Source: Helicobacter pylori
GTDB taxonomy: Bacteria > Campylobacterota > Campylobacteria > Campylobacterales > Helicobacteraceae
Length of the DNA stretch: 64,000 nucleotides
Reading direction: 5' to 3'
NCBI RefSeq assembly: GCF_900120335.1
Contig: NZ_LT635477.1
Coordinates: 372,001 to 436,000, forward strand
Within the stretch, counting starts at the first letter, position 1; every line of letters starts with the position of its first letter. A program made the position numbers and the translations under genes. The notes beneath the pieces were generated by a model. That model was given only the letters and a program-made list of their open reading frames with translations, searched no databases and was not told where the DNA came from. Below are positions 53,960-63,396 of this stretch, piece after piece.

Positions 53960-54412
53960 TTAATCATCGCTCTCTTGGCATTCTTTGCACCACACAAACA
54001 TTTTCATGTCATGGCTAATCAGCTTGGCTTGGTATTTTTTAACGACTTCATTCTGGCGGTGTTCAATTTCGGGGTCTGCGAATTCAATGATTTTACCGCA
54101 ATGCAAACAAATGATGTGATCGTGGTGTTCTTTAGCCGCAATTTCATAACGCCGGCCGCTCTTTGAAGTCTCTAAAACGCAGATAAAATTTTCTTTTTCT
54201 AAGAAATTTAAAATGCGATACACGGAAGAAATGCTGGTGTTTTTGTCTTTTTGGCGGATAGAGTGCGTGATTTCTTCAGGGCTTAAGTGTGTGCCGCTGC
54301 GATACAAAACGCTCACCACTTCTTCCCTCTGCTTTGAATTTTTGAGTCCGTTTTTTTTGATAGACATCCTCAAGCGCTCTAAAATGGATTCTAAAGTTTC
54401 TAATCTTCTCAT
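53960..54412 (-). CDS. fur: Ferric uptake regulator Fur
   Basis: A 150-aa metalloregulator. It has a winged helix (LKNSKQREEVVSVLYRSGTHLSPEEI, SISSVYRILNFLEKENFI), the metal-binding HDHIICLHCGKIIEF with CxxC, and a second zinc Cys pair CKECQE near the C-terminus. The N-terminal extension of about 10 residues is typical of H. pylori Fur. It represses iron uptake with Fe2+ and regulates sodB/pfr in the apo form. Converges with the HP1028-like gene. Corresponds to HP1027. Confidence 0.97.
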   Translation of the reverse strand: MRRLETLESILERLRMSIKKNGLKNSKQREEVVSVLYRSGTHLSPEEITHSIRQKDKNTSISSVYRILNFLEKENFICVLETSKSGRRYEIAAKEHHDHIICLHCGKIIEFADPEIEHRQNEVVKKYQAKLISHDMKMFVWCKECQESDD

Positions 54413-54456
54413 GCTGATATTTCCCTTGTCCGTAAAATGATTTTTATAACTAGAAT

Positions 54457-54475
54457 ATTATTATACAATAATAAT
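54457..54475 (-). promoter_or_regulatory. Fur box overlapping the fur -10
   Basis: The dyad ATTATTATACAATAATAAT (54457-54475) matches the H. pylori holo-Fur operator style TAATAATnATTATTA and overlaps TATAAT on the minus strand (54460-54465), 45-50 nt upstream of the fur ATG. Further AT dyads (CATTATTATTTTAATT, 54499-54514) may be the additional autoregulatory sites known at this promoter. Spacer 54413-54571 has no gene. Confidence 0.7.
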
Positions 54476-54571
54476 GCGATAAACCATAGATAAAACTCAT
54501 TATTATTTTAATTCAATCAAAAAATATTGATTTTTTATTACCATTGTCGCATTTTAATGCAACTTATAAGA

Positions 54572-55747
54572 TCAATTTCTTATTTTATCAAGCCATTCTA
54601 AAAGGGTTTTTTCAAACCCTATGCCTTGAGAAGAAACCAAATTGAGGGGTTTTTCTAAATAATCTTGTTTGACATAGCCGTTATAATCATGCGGGTAAAG
54701 ATAGTCTTTAGCGTTAGGCAGCAGGTGTTTAGGAATAGGGTAGAGCAAGCCCTTTTGAACGCAATCCAAAGCCTGATTGATCGCTCTATAAGCCGTGTTG
54801 GATTTAGGCGAACAAGACAGATAAATCACGCACTGGCTTAAAATGATGCGTGCTTCAGGGTAGCCGATTTGTTTGACTGAAAACAAGCAGGAAGCGGCTA
54901 AATTAAGGGCGTTTGGGTTAGCGTTACCAATATCTTCGCTCGCAAAAATCACCAGCCTTCTGGCGATAAATTCCGGGTTTTCCCCGCCAGCAATCAAGCG
55001 CGCCAGATAATAGATGGAAGCGTTTTCATCGCTCCCTCTTAAAGATTTAATGAGTGCGCTAGTGAGGTTATAATGCGTATCATCGCTATAAGATCCGTCA
55101 TTTAGGCTATGGGGCCGTAAGGATTTGAGCGTTTTTAAAGTGATAGGATTTTCTATTTTAGCGCTCAAATCTAAAAGGTTTAATAACGCTCTGGCATCGC
55201 CAGCGCTGTTATTCAAAAGATAAGTTTTAGCGTCAGGCTCTATTTGTTTTTTGAGTAATGCTAAAGCTTTAGCGCAAAGCCTGTCCAAATCGCTCTTGTT
55301 TAAGGGGGTTAATTCAAAAATAAAACTTCTTGAGCGGATCGCATGGCTTAGGCTGTAATTAGGATCTTGCGTGCTAGCCCCTAAGATTAAAGCGTGATTT
55401 TTTTCCATAATGGGGAGTAAGAATTCCTGTTGGGTTTTATTCAATCTGTGGGTTTCATCAATAAAAACAACGGGCTTTAAAAGGGTGTTTTGGTAATTTT
55501 TAAGCTTAAGGCGCAAATCCTCTAATTTGAAATCCGTCGCATTAAACAAAAGAATGGGGCGCTCTAGGGAGCGAGCGATGATTTGAGCCAGGCTTGTTTT
55601 ACCCACGCCAGGAGGGCCATAGAAAAAGGCATGGGGGAAGTGTTTGGATTGTAAGGCTTTAAATAAGGGGGCGTCTTTCCCTATTAAATGCTCTTGGCCT
55701 AAAAAATCTTCTAGGCTTGTGGGGTTTAAAAGTGCAGTCAGGCTCAT
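54572..55747 (-). CDS. rarA: Replication-associated AAA+ ATPase RarA/MgsA-like
   Basis: A 391-aa clamp-loader-type ATPase. P-loop YGPPGVGKTS, Walker B VVFIDETHRLNKTQQ (DETH instead of DEAH), sensor GASTQDPNYS, and a C-terminal tetramerisation domain (DDTHYNLTSALIKSLRGSDENA, GGENPEFIARRLVIFASEDIG). RarA acts at stalled replication forks. It is the third gene of cbpA-hspR-rarA, overlapping hspR by ATGA, and so would be heat-shock regulated. Corresponds to HP1026. Confidence 0.9.
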   Translation of the reverse strand: MSLTALLNPTSLEDFLGQEHLIGKDAPLFKALQSKHFPHAFFYGPPGVGKTSLAQIIARSLERPILLFNATDFKLEDLRLKLKNYQNTLLKPVVFIDETHRLNKTQQEFLLPIMEKNHALILGASTQDPNYSLSHAIRSRSFIFELTPLNKSDLDRLCAKALALLKKQIEPDAKTYLLNNSAGDARALLNLLDLSAKIENPITLKTLKSLRPHSLNDGSYSDDTHYNLTSALIKSLRGSDENASIYYLARLIAGGENPEFIARRLVIFASEDIGNANPNALNLAASCLFSVKQIGYPEARIILSQCVIYLSCSPKSNTAYRAINQALDCVQKGLLYPIPKHLLPNAKDYLYPHDYNGYVKQDYLEKPLNLVSSQGIGFEKTLLEWLDKIRN

Positions 55748-56115
55748 TTTTTAAATAAAATCAATTCGTAAAAATTCGTAGGGGTGTTTAAATTTTTCGT
55801 TGGGGTTTTGTTGTTTTTAGAGTGTTTTTGCAGAGCGTCTTGCAATTCTTTATTGAGGTTGTCTAATTCATCAAGCTTTTCTTTTAAGCGCAAGATAATA
55901 TCCACGCCCGCCAAATTAACCCCCATATCCCTTGTAAGGCGTAAAATTGTTTTGATTTTATCCATGTCTCGTTGGGAATACAAGCGCATTTTCCCATCAG
56001 TCCTGCTAGGCTCTATCAAACCCTCTTTTTCGTATTGGCGCAAGGTTTGAGGGTGCACGCCTAAGATTTTAGCCACAACGCTGATTAAATAAAGCGGTTC
56101 ATCATAATCGTACAC
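55744..56115 (-). CDS. hspR: Heat-shock repressor HspR (MerR family)
   Basis: A 123-aa MerR-type regulator. The winged helix is clear: YLISVVAKILGVHPQTLRQYEKEGLI and RTDGKMRLYSQRDMDKI, followed by a coiled coil (LRLKEKLDELDNLNKELQ) for dimerisation. It represses its own operon and groESL and hrcA-grpE-dnaK in H. pylori. The HAIR-like operator is at 57034-57054. Corresponds to HP1025. Confidence 0.95.
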   Translation of the reverse strand: MYDYDEPLYLISVVAKILGVHPQTLRQYEKEGLIEPSRTDGKMRLYSQRDMDKIKTILRLTRDMGVNLAGVDIILRLKEKLDELDNLNKELQDALQKHSKNNKTPTKNLNTPTNFYELILFKK

Positions 56116-56124
56116 GATTCCTCC

Positions 56125-56991
56125 TTACAATTCTTTTTCTAATAACGCTTTCAACTCATTAGAAAGCGTTTCGGTTTTAGGCAAGATCAAACGAGCTTGC
56201 AAATACAAATCCCCCACATGCGAAGTTTTTCTGTTTTTAATCCCTTTGTCTTTGATGCGGAATTTTTGCATGGCTTTGGTGTTAGGGGGAATGGTTAGGG
56301 TTAAGGTTTTATGCCAAGTAGCGATTTCAACCTTCCCTCCAAAAAGAGCCGTTTTTAAGGGTAAATCAAAGATTTGGATAATATCGTCTTTCTCGCGCCT
56401 ATAAATTTCATCTTCTTCAATATGGATCTGTAAGAGCAAATCGCCCCTACCCGTTCGCCCCATTTTCCCTTTGTTGCGAACCCTAATCTTTTCGCCCTCT
56501 TCCACGCCGATAGGGATTTTAAGGCTAAAAGTCTCATTATTGACGCTCACTTGTTTTTTATTGCCTAAAAGGGTGTCTAAAACAGAGACATTTAAAATAG
56601 CGGTTACATCTAAATTTTCAGGGGCGAAACTGGAAAAATTAAAGCCAGAAAAGCCTTGCGAGTTTTGAGAAAATCTTTGCGAAAAGCCTCCTTTCCCAAA
56701 AATAGAGCTTAAAATATCGTCTAAATCTTCACTAGGACCACGGCTTCTGGCAAAATCGCTGAAATTCTGCCCCCCAAACATGTTGTCGCCAAATTGATCG
56801 TATTGGCGGCGTTTTTCTTCATCGCTCAAAATTTCATAAGCGGCGTTGATTTCTTTGAATTTTTCTTCGGCTTCTTTGGTTTTATTCAAATCCGGGTGGT
56901 ATTGCCTGGCTAAACGGCGGTAGGATTTTTTGATTTCATCTTGGCTGGCGTTTTCGCTCACGTTTAAAGTTTGGTATAAACTCTTACTCAT
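56125..56991 (-). CDS. cbpA: DnaJ-like co-chaperone CbpA
   Basis: A 288-aa class II J protein. It has an N-terminal J domain with HPD ([13 protein letters not shown]), a Gly/Phe/Ser-rich linker (about 75-120), then DnaJ C-terminal domains without the zinc-finger region ([13 protein letters not shown]...[13 protein letters not shown]...[21 protein letters not shown]). It feeds clients to DnaK and in H. pylori modulates HspR binding. First gene of the operon. Corresponds to HP1024. Confidence 0.95.
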   Translation of the reverse strand: MSKSLYQTLNVSENASQDEIKKSYRRLARQYHPDLNKTKEAEEKFKEINAAYEILSDEEKRRQYDQFGDNMFGGQNFSDFARSRGPSEDLDDILSSIFGKGGFSQRFSQNSQGFSGFNFSSFAPENLDVTAILNVSVLDTLLGNKKQVSVNNETFSLKIPIGVEEGEKIRVRNKGKMGRTGRGDLLLQIHIEEDEIYRREKDDIIQIFDLPLKTALFGGKVEIATWHKTLTLTIPPNTKAMQKFRIKDKGIKNRKTSHVGDLYLQARLILPKTETLSNELKALLEKEL

Positions 56992-57024
56992 GAATCACCT
57001 TTAAAATAGTTTTATTAGAATACT

Positions 57025-57054
57025 ATCATAAATCTTTAGTGTTAGTCAATCAAG
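57025..57054 (-). promoter_or_regulatory. cbpA operon promoter with HAIR-like HspR operator
   Basis: On the minus strand, CTTGATT-N7-ACTAAAG (57054-57034) matches the HspR consensus CTTGAGT-N7-ACTCAAG with one mismatch per half. It overlaps a -35-like TTGATT placed 17 nt from TATGAT (57030-57025), so HspR binding would occlude RNA polymerase. Autoregulation of this operon by HspR is established in H. pylori. Confidence 0.75.
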
Positions 57055-57158
57055 TTTATTGATAATGTTTAGTGGTCATTGAGATTTTAAACCCGTTTCA
57101 GCGCAATTAAAAGGAATTTTCATTAAAATACTAGGTTTAAATCCACGATGAGTTTTTA

Positions 57159-58409
57159 ATGCAATATAAGAAAAATAAGAAAAGATATTATCATTTAGCG
57201 TTAGGGATCCTTTTTTGTAATGGTCTGTCTTTGAAAGCTTTAGAAATTGCCGTCAAACCTTTTGGCTATCTGGGGCTATTGTATAATCAAGGGGTGCAAA
57301 AAAACCCTCACAGCTATGTGGGGGCTTTAGCGCGTCTTGGGGTGGATTTTTCTTATAGCAATGGGTGGTCCTTTGGTATTGGAGCGATTGGGGCTTGGAA
57401 TATTTATAACAAACAGCGTTTGGCTAACCTTTACATCAGTCTAGGGAATTTTTTTGGTAACCCTAACAACGTTAAGCCTTATTTGAGCGCTGGCGATGTT
57501 TCTGATGCGTATATTCAATACGCTAACCAGCGTTTTAAAATCGCTTTAGGGCGTTTTAATACCGATTTTGTGGATTTTGATTGGATAGGGGGTAATATTC
57601 AAGGGGTCTCTGTGGCTTTTAAGCAAAATTCCATGCGTTATTTTGGGATTTTTATGGATAGCATGCTTTATAATGGGCATCAAATCAATAAAGAGCAAGG
57701 GAATCGGATCGCCACTTCCCTAAACGCTCTAGCGTCTTATGATCCCGTGTCTAAACGCTTGTATGTGGGGGGGGAAGTGTTTGTTTTGGGCACAGAATAC
57801 AAAAATAAAAATTTGACATTCGTTCCTTTTATTTTAACGGACACCCGCTTGCCTTTGCCCACTCAAAATGTTTTAGTGCAGGTGGGGGGTAAGTTGGAGT
57901 ATGACGCTTCTTTAGCTAAGGGTTTCACTTCGTGCACTCTGGTGCATGGCATGTATCAATACGGCAACACTGATATTACTACAAGCGCTAAAAATGCCGG
58001 CTTGTTTTTGATCGATCAAACTTTTAAATACCAAATTTTTAATTTTGGAACGGGTTTTTATATCGTTCCGGCAAGGAACAATAAGGGCTATCTATGGACT
58101 TTTAACGACAGGACTAAATTCTATGGCCGTGGGATCAACGCGCCCGGTGTGCCAGCGATTTATTTTGCTAATTCTAGCATTTCAGGCTATGTTTTTTTAG
58201 GGCTTAAGACTAAAAGGGTGCGTTTAGACGCGATGGTGGCTTTTGGGGATTACCAAGAATATTCTTTAATGAGCAGTTTTAGGGTTTGGACTTATAGGAG
58301 TTTGTCTTTTGATATGGGTGGGGGGTATGTGTATGCTTATAATTCTAAAGCCACGAGAAAAAGCCTTGGAGATAGCTCTTTTGTTTTTTTCGGGAAGTTT
58401 TTGTTTTAA
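57159..58409 (+). CDS. Outer-membrane beta-barrel protein with a poly-G tract
   Basis: A 416-aa protein with signal peptide (HLALGILFCNGLSLKA, mature end ALEIAVKPFG) and barrel-like alternating strands throughout (GVDFSYSNGWSFGIGAIG, RFNTDFVDFDWIGGN), ending SSFVFFGKFLF with terminal Phe. The overall pattern resembles Epsilonproteobacterial porins (Opr/MOMP-like), but specificity is unknown. A G8 tract at 57767-57774 (in frame, coding VGGE) makes it a candidate phase-variable gene. The position fits HP1023. Confidence 0.75.
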   Translation: MQYKKNKKRYYHLALGILFCNGLSLKALEIAVKPFGYLGLLYNQGVQKNPHSYVGALARLGVDFSYSNGWSFGIGAIGAWNIYNKQRLANLYISLGNFFGNPNNVKPYLSAGDVSDAYIQYANQRFKIALGRFNTDFVDFDWIGGNIQGVSVAFKQNSMRYFGIFMDSMLYNGHQINKEQGNRIATSLNALASYDPVSKRLYVGGEVFVLGTEYKNKNLTFVPFILTDTRLPLPTQNVLVQVGGKLEYDASLAKGFTSCTLVHGMYQYGNTDITTSAKNAGLFLIDQTFKYQIFNFGTGFYIVPARNNKGYLWTFNDRTKFYGRGINAPGVPAIYFANSSISGYVFLGLKTKRVRLDAMVAFGDYQEYSLMSSFRVWTYRSLSFDMGGGYVYAYNSKATRKSLGDSSFVFFGKFLF

Positions 58410-58435
58410 AAAATGCCATTTTTACAATCAATCAT

Positions 58436-58563
58436 AAAGGGCTTGCCAAAAGTAAGCGATAATTTCTTAAGCGGTCTTCTTGGGTTAGGGGGATCTTTTA
58501 AAGGGGGTTAAGGGGGGAGAGTTGTTCCAAAACATCTCCCTATTCCCTTAAAAAATGAGTTTC
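58436..58563 (+). repeat. G-rich dispersed intergenic element, copy B
   Basis: Between the convergent OMP and FEN-type nuclease genes. It shares blocks with copy A (AAAGGGCTTG, AAGCGATA, TTAAGCGGTCTT, GGTTAGGGGG, TATTCCCTTAAA, ATGAGTTT). G runs are at 58482-58484, 58488-58492, 58503-58507 and 58512-58517. The hairpin arm pair differs from copy A: GGGAGA (58515-58520) with TCTCCC (58535-58540). The remainder of 58410-58654 is AT-rich and featureless. Confidence 0.75.
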
Positions 58564-58654
58564 ATATAAAACTATGTAAAAAACTATAAAATAAAGCTAA
58601 AAATCCTATTCTCTAAAAATCAAAGAATATTAAAAGGGTCTAAAAGTTTTTGTT

Positions 58655-59521
58655 TTAAGAAATTCTTTTAAAATCAGGTCTTTGTGTTTTTTTAGGGAAA
58701 AAAGCTTTTTTAAACTCAGGCTCCCATAGTTTGATCACGCCATGGTGGGTCATCTGGTGCATATTGACTAAACGCATGTTTAATAGAGCCTTTTCTTTGG
58801 CTTCGCTATCGCTCAAATCTTCTTTAATTTTGAACGCTTGAATGATCTGCTCCCACAATTCATGCTCTTTAGCGTCTTCGTTTAAAAAATCTTTATAGTT
58901 GAAGCCGCCAATCCCTTTAACCCCTTTAATATTATCCCCCTTATCCCCCACAACGCACTGGTAATAAGCAAAAAAATGGGCTTCTTTTTGACTCACATTA
59001 AAAAAAGCGTTTGTTTTGAGATTGAAATGAGAACCTCTATTGGAATATAAAATATCCTTATCCATGCTGGCTATCACATAATTGTTGGGGTCTTTCTTTT
59101 TGTAAAAAGAGATAATATCATCGGCTTCATATTCAAAACAATGTTCGCCCTGGATTTTAGCCCCTTTTTTTAGAGGGTATTTTTCCACTAAAGCGATTTT
59201 GAGAGCTTTTAAAAGGGATCTAAAACCTTCATCAAATTGGTGGCGTTTTTGTTTGTAATGATCGCACAGCTGGTAGCGGAAACTCTCTCTGCCCCTAGTG
59301 ATAAAAAAAAGCGTTTTAGAGCAACGAGTCTTGCGCATGATAGATAAAATTTGAGTGGTCAGGAAAATAACGCCCACTTCTTGCAAGCTATAAGCGGCGA
59401 ATCTTTTGGGGAGCGTTTTATTAGAGAGCAAACGCCTAACAATATTAGGGATAACGCAATCAATGTCTAGTAAAAGAGTTCTTGAATGCGTGGATCTTGT
59501 TTTGCTAAACGCTTGTCTAAT
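58655..59521 (-). CDS. FEN-type 5'-3' exonuclease with apparent ATT start
   Basis: A flap-endonuclease-like protein (polA N-domain/ExoIX type). The core motifs are RTLLLDID (first metal Asp), EADDIISFYKK, ASMDKDILYS and GDKGDNIKGVKGIGG. Without an ATG, the best start is ATT at 59521-59519, with AAGGA (59532-59528) spaced 6 nt; this gives 288 aa including the catalytic Asp. The first TTG (59431) would delete that Asp, and the stop TAA lies just upstream of ATT. It may act in Okazaki fragment or repair processing. Corresponds to HP1022. Confidence 0.75.
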   Translation of the reverse strand: MRQAFSKTRSTHSRTLLLDIDCVIPNIVRRLLSNKTLPKRFAAYSLQEVGVIFLTTQILSIMRKTRCSKTLFFITRGRESFRYQLCDHYKQKRHQFDEGFRSLLKALKIALVEKYPLKKGAKIQGEHCFEYEADDIISFYKKKDPNNYVIASMDKDILYSNRGSHFNLKTNAFFNVSQKEAHFFAYYQCVVGDKGDNIKGVKGIGGFNYKDFLNEDAKEHELWEQIIQAFKIKEDLSDSEAKEKALLNMRLVNMHQMTHHGVIKLWEPEFKKAFFPKKTQRPDFKRIS

Positions 59522-59673
59522 GGTTAATCCTTAAGTTGAATTTCTCTTTTTGAAAAATAAACTATTATAGTAAATATATAGCAAATAATAAGTTATTTTA
59601 ATGATAATTAGCTCTATTCTTATTAAATACGCTAAATCTTGAGAGATTACCGCTTGTTTTAGCTCTTTTGATT

Positions 59674-59698
59674 GTAAAAATGCTTTTGGCATTTTTAC
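59674..59698 (-). terminator. Strong hairpin downstream of HP1021
   Basis: Perfect 10-bp inverted repeat GTAAAAATGC / GCATTTTTAC with a 5-nt loop, 53 nt past the HP1021 stop on the minus strand. No long U-tract follows, so it may be a terminator or a stabilising 3' structure. Nothing else is seen in 59522-59751. Confidence 0.5.
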
Positions 59699-59751
59699 AT
59701 TTATGATTTATGATCAAACGCCCCACAAAAACAGGGCTTAAGGATTTTCTG

Positions 59752-60651
59752 TTATTTGCGCGGTAAGTTATACTTCCGGCGTTTTTCCCAAAGGCTTTTA
59801 CGGCTAATGCCAAGCTTGCTGGCTAATTCTGTATCGGTGCAAGTAGAAGAAAAATGCCTGATCGCTTCTTTTTCATATTCTTGAATGGAAAGGAAAGTCG
59901 TGTGGTTATTAAACAAAGATAGGGGTTTATTGCCGCATTCAATGCTCACAATTTTAGGAAATTCTAGGGGTTCTTTATGGGTATAGGACAAAACAATAGG
60001 GCATGAACGGGCCAATTCTAACAATTTCAATTGTTCATCTTTTTTAAGCTCTTCTAAATGCATGATGTAAAAAGGGCGTTCTAATTTGTCTTTATTCTTG
60101 TATAATTCTTTCCAAGTGGTATCCTTTAAAGAGAAAAAAGAAAAATCCATTTGCCTTTCTTTAGCGTATTGCAATAAATAAGCGTTCGCAAGCTCTTGAG
60201 AGGGCGTGTGGATGATGAAAGGCGGCCGGTAAGAAAAATCTTTAGGCAGGGGCAATTCCGCATGGATAAAGTCTAAGTAATTTTCATAAAATCCCAAGCG
60301 AGCGGTCATTTCTTGGTAGGCTTTGTGGTATTGGATTTTACGCAACAATTCATCCATTTTAAAAGGTTTTAGAATATAATCTCTCGCTCCCGCTTGAATG
60401 GGTTTATTCACGCCATCTTCATTGACATGCGAAGCCATCATGATAATGATTTGCTTGGAATTATAACGCACAAAGTGTTCGCAACGCCCTTGAGTGCAAA
60501 CTTTAGAAGAAACTAAAATCACATCATAAGGCTCTTTATTTTCTTCTGAAATGCTAGAGATGATCTCGCAAAAATGCCCTAAATCATGCAAATTATGCGA
60601 AATACTCCTGGCTAGCGCTAAATCGTCTTCAATGATTAAGATTTTCATCAA
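59752..60651 (-). CDS. Atypical orphan response regulator HP1021
   Basis: A 299-aa regulator. The receiver domain retains IIEDDLAL but has Ser where the phosphoacceptor Asp belongs (VILVSSKVC), plus KPF at the switch-lysine position (ILKPFKM). The C-terminal HTH (TELASKLGISRKSLWEKRRKYNLP) is Fis/NtrC-like. In H. pylori HP1021 is redox-responsive, controls acetone metabolism and binds oriC. Alternative start at the second Met (60648). Confidence 0.93.
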   Translation of the reverse strand: MMKILIIEDDLALARSISHNLHDLGHFCEIISSISEENKEPYDVILVSSKVCTQGRCEHFVRYNSKQIIIMMASHVNEDGVNKPIQAGARDYILKPFKMDELLRKIQYHKAYQEMTARLGFYENYLDFIHAELPLPKDFSYRPPFIIHTPSQELANAYLLQYAKERQMDFSFFSLKDTTWKELYKNKDKLERPFYIMHLEELKKDEQLKLLELARSCPIVLSYTHKEPLEFPKIVSIECGNKPLSLFNNHTTFLSIQEYEKEAIRHFSSTCTDTELASKLGISRKSLWEKRRKYNLPRK

Positions 60652-60679
60652 TTCTTCCTTTTATCACATTTTATCACAT

Positions 60680-61918
<1,239 letters not shown>

Positions 61919-61921
61919 CTA

Positions 61922-63352
61922 TCATTTCACCAAAATGATTCTATAACCTTGGTTCAAGTCTAAAACTAAGAATCGTTTGGGTTTGCCTTTATATTTTTCT
62001 AAAGCATGGTTAAAATCTGCAACGCTTTTCACTTCAATCTCTTCAATTTTTGTGATGATGTTGCCTTGCCTGAAGCCGGCTTGCTCTGCTGGAGAATTTT
62101 CATTCACTTGAGAGACTAAAACCCCTTGAACGTCATCGCTCAAACGCATAGACCTTTTGGTTTTTTGGGTTAAATCTTCTACTTGAAGCCCGTTCAACTG
62201 GCCTTGCGTACCGTTTTGAGCAGAAATGGTTTCTTTTTTGTTAGGGTTTTTCCTTTCGGCTAGGGTGAGGGTGAAGGCGCGTTCTTTTTTGTCTCTAATG
62301 ACTTTTAAGGTTACTCTTTGATTGGGTAGCATGGAGCCGATTAGGTTTCTTAATTCATTCGTGTTTTTAACCTTTTTCCCATTGACTTCAGTGATCAAAT
62401 CCCACACCAAAATCCCTGCTTTTTTGGCCGGAGAGTCTTTTTCTACGCTAATAACCACCGCCCCTTCTTTATTGTCGTAAGAATTTTGCAAATCGCCGCT
62501 CAAATCTTGCAAGCCCACGCCCAAGTAACCTCTTTCAATCTTACCGGTTTTGATGAGTTGGGTTACAATATCTTTAACCATGTTAGAAGGGATGGCAAAG
62601 CCAATGCCGTGGTTGCCCCCGGTTTTAGAAATGATAGCGGTATTGATCCCCACTAACCCTCCACGGCTGTCAATTAAAGCACCGCCAGAATTTCCAGGAT
62701 TGATGGAAGCGTCTGTTTGAATGAAATTTTCATAGCTGTTGATGCCAATCCCGCTTTTATTGAGCGCTGAAACAATGCCTTGAGTAACGCTTTCGCCCAC
62801 GCCAAAAGGGTTACCAATCGCAAAAACCAAATCGCCCACTAAAATATCATTAGAGTCAGAGAACTTGATCGTGGGTAAATTGTCTTTAGTGATGCGAATC
62901 ACGGCTAAATCGCTTTCAGAATCCGTTCCTACTAAAGTGGCGGAATATTCTTTATTGCTCCCTGGAATGGTTACTTTAATCTTATCCGCGCCATCAATCA
63001 CATGGTTATTCGTAACGATATAGCCATCTTTAGAAATGATGACGCCGCTGCCTAAAGCCCTTTCCATTCTTTCTTTAGGGATCATACCGCCCAAATCCCC
63101 GAAAAATTGTTGGAAAAAGGGGTCGTTAAACACACCGCCACCTATAAAGTTGTTTTTAATCTTCTTTTCAGTGGAGATATTCACCACCGCTTTAATAGAA
63201 TCCTTAATAGAATCGTGGTAAGAATAGATCGTATCCTCTTTAGAGGGGACGCTTATTCGCTCTTTCACTTTGGGCATGCTTTGGATTTGGATATTGCCCG
63301 CATTCAAGCTTAACGCTAAAGCCAAAGAAATAAAAAGGGTTTTTTTCATCAT
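61922..63352 (-). CDS. htrA: Serine protease/chaperone HtrA (DegP-like)
   Basis: A 476-aa exported protease. After the signal peptide (LFISLALALSLNA) the trypsin-like domain has His (TNNHVIDGA), Asp (SESDLAVIRI) and Ser (NPGNSGGALI). Two PDZ domains follow (GYLGVGLQDLS...GILVWDLITEVNG and DDVQGVLVSQV...AGFRQGNIITKI). It is secreted and cleaves E-cadherin, a known virulence trait, and it cannot easily be deleted. ATG at 63352 or 63349. Corresponds to HP1019. Confidence 0.96.
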   Translation of the reverse strand: MMKKTLFISLALALSLNAGNIQIQSMPKVKERISVPSKEDTIYSYHDSIKDSIKAVVNISTEKKIKNNFIGGGVFNDPFFQQFFGDLGGMIPKERMERALGSGVIISKDGYIVTNNHVIDGADKIKVTIPGSNKEYSATLVGTDSESDLAVIRITKDNLPTIKFSDSNDILVGDLVFAIGNPFGVGESVTQGIVSALNKSGIGINSYENFIQTDASINPGNSGGALIDSRGGLVGINTAIISKTGGNHGIGFAIPSNMVKDIVTQLIKTGKIERGYLGVGLQDLSGDLQNSYDNKEGAVVISVEKDSPAKKAGILVWDLITEVNGKKVKNTNELRNLIGSMLPNQRVTLKVIRDKKERAFTLTLAERKNPNKKETISAQNGTQGQLNGLQVEDLTQKTKRSMRLSDDVQGVLVSQVNENSPAEQAGFRQGNIITKIEEIEVKSVADFNHALEKYKGKPKRFLVLDLNQGYRIILVK

Positions 63353-63396
63353 GGTTACTTCCTTAAAATGTGCTAAACTTCAAAATTAAAAAAAGA

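Noticed and set aside
59598..59813. 71-codon minus-strand frame overlapping the end of HP1021
   Set aside because: It reads the HP1021 3' end in another frame and the terminator hairpin; no RBS or domain.
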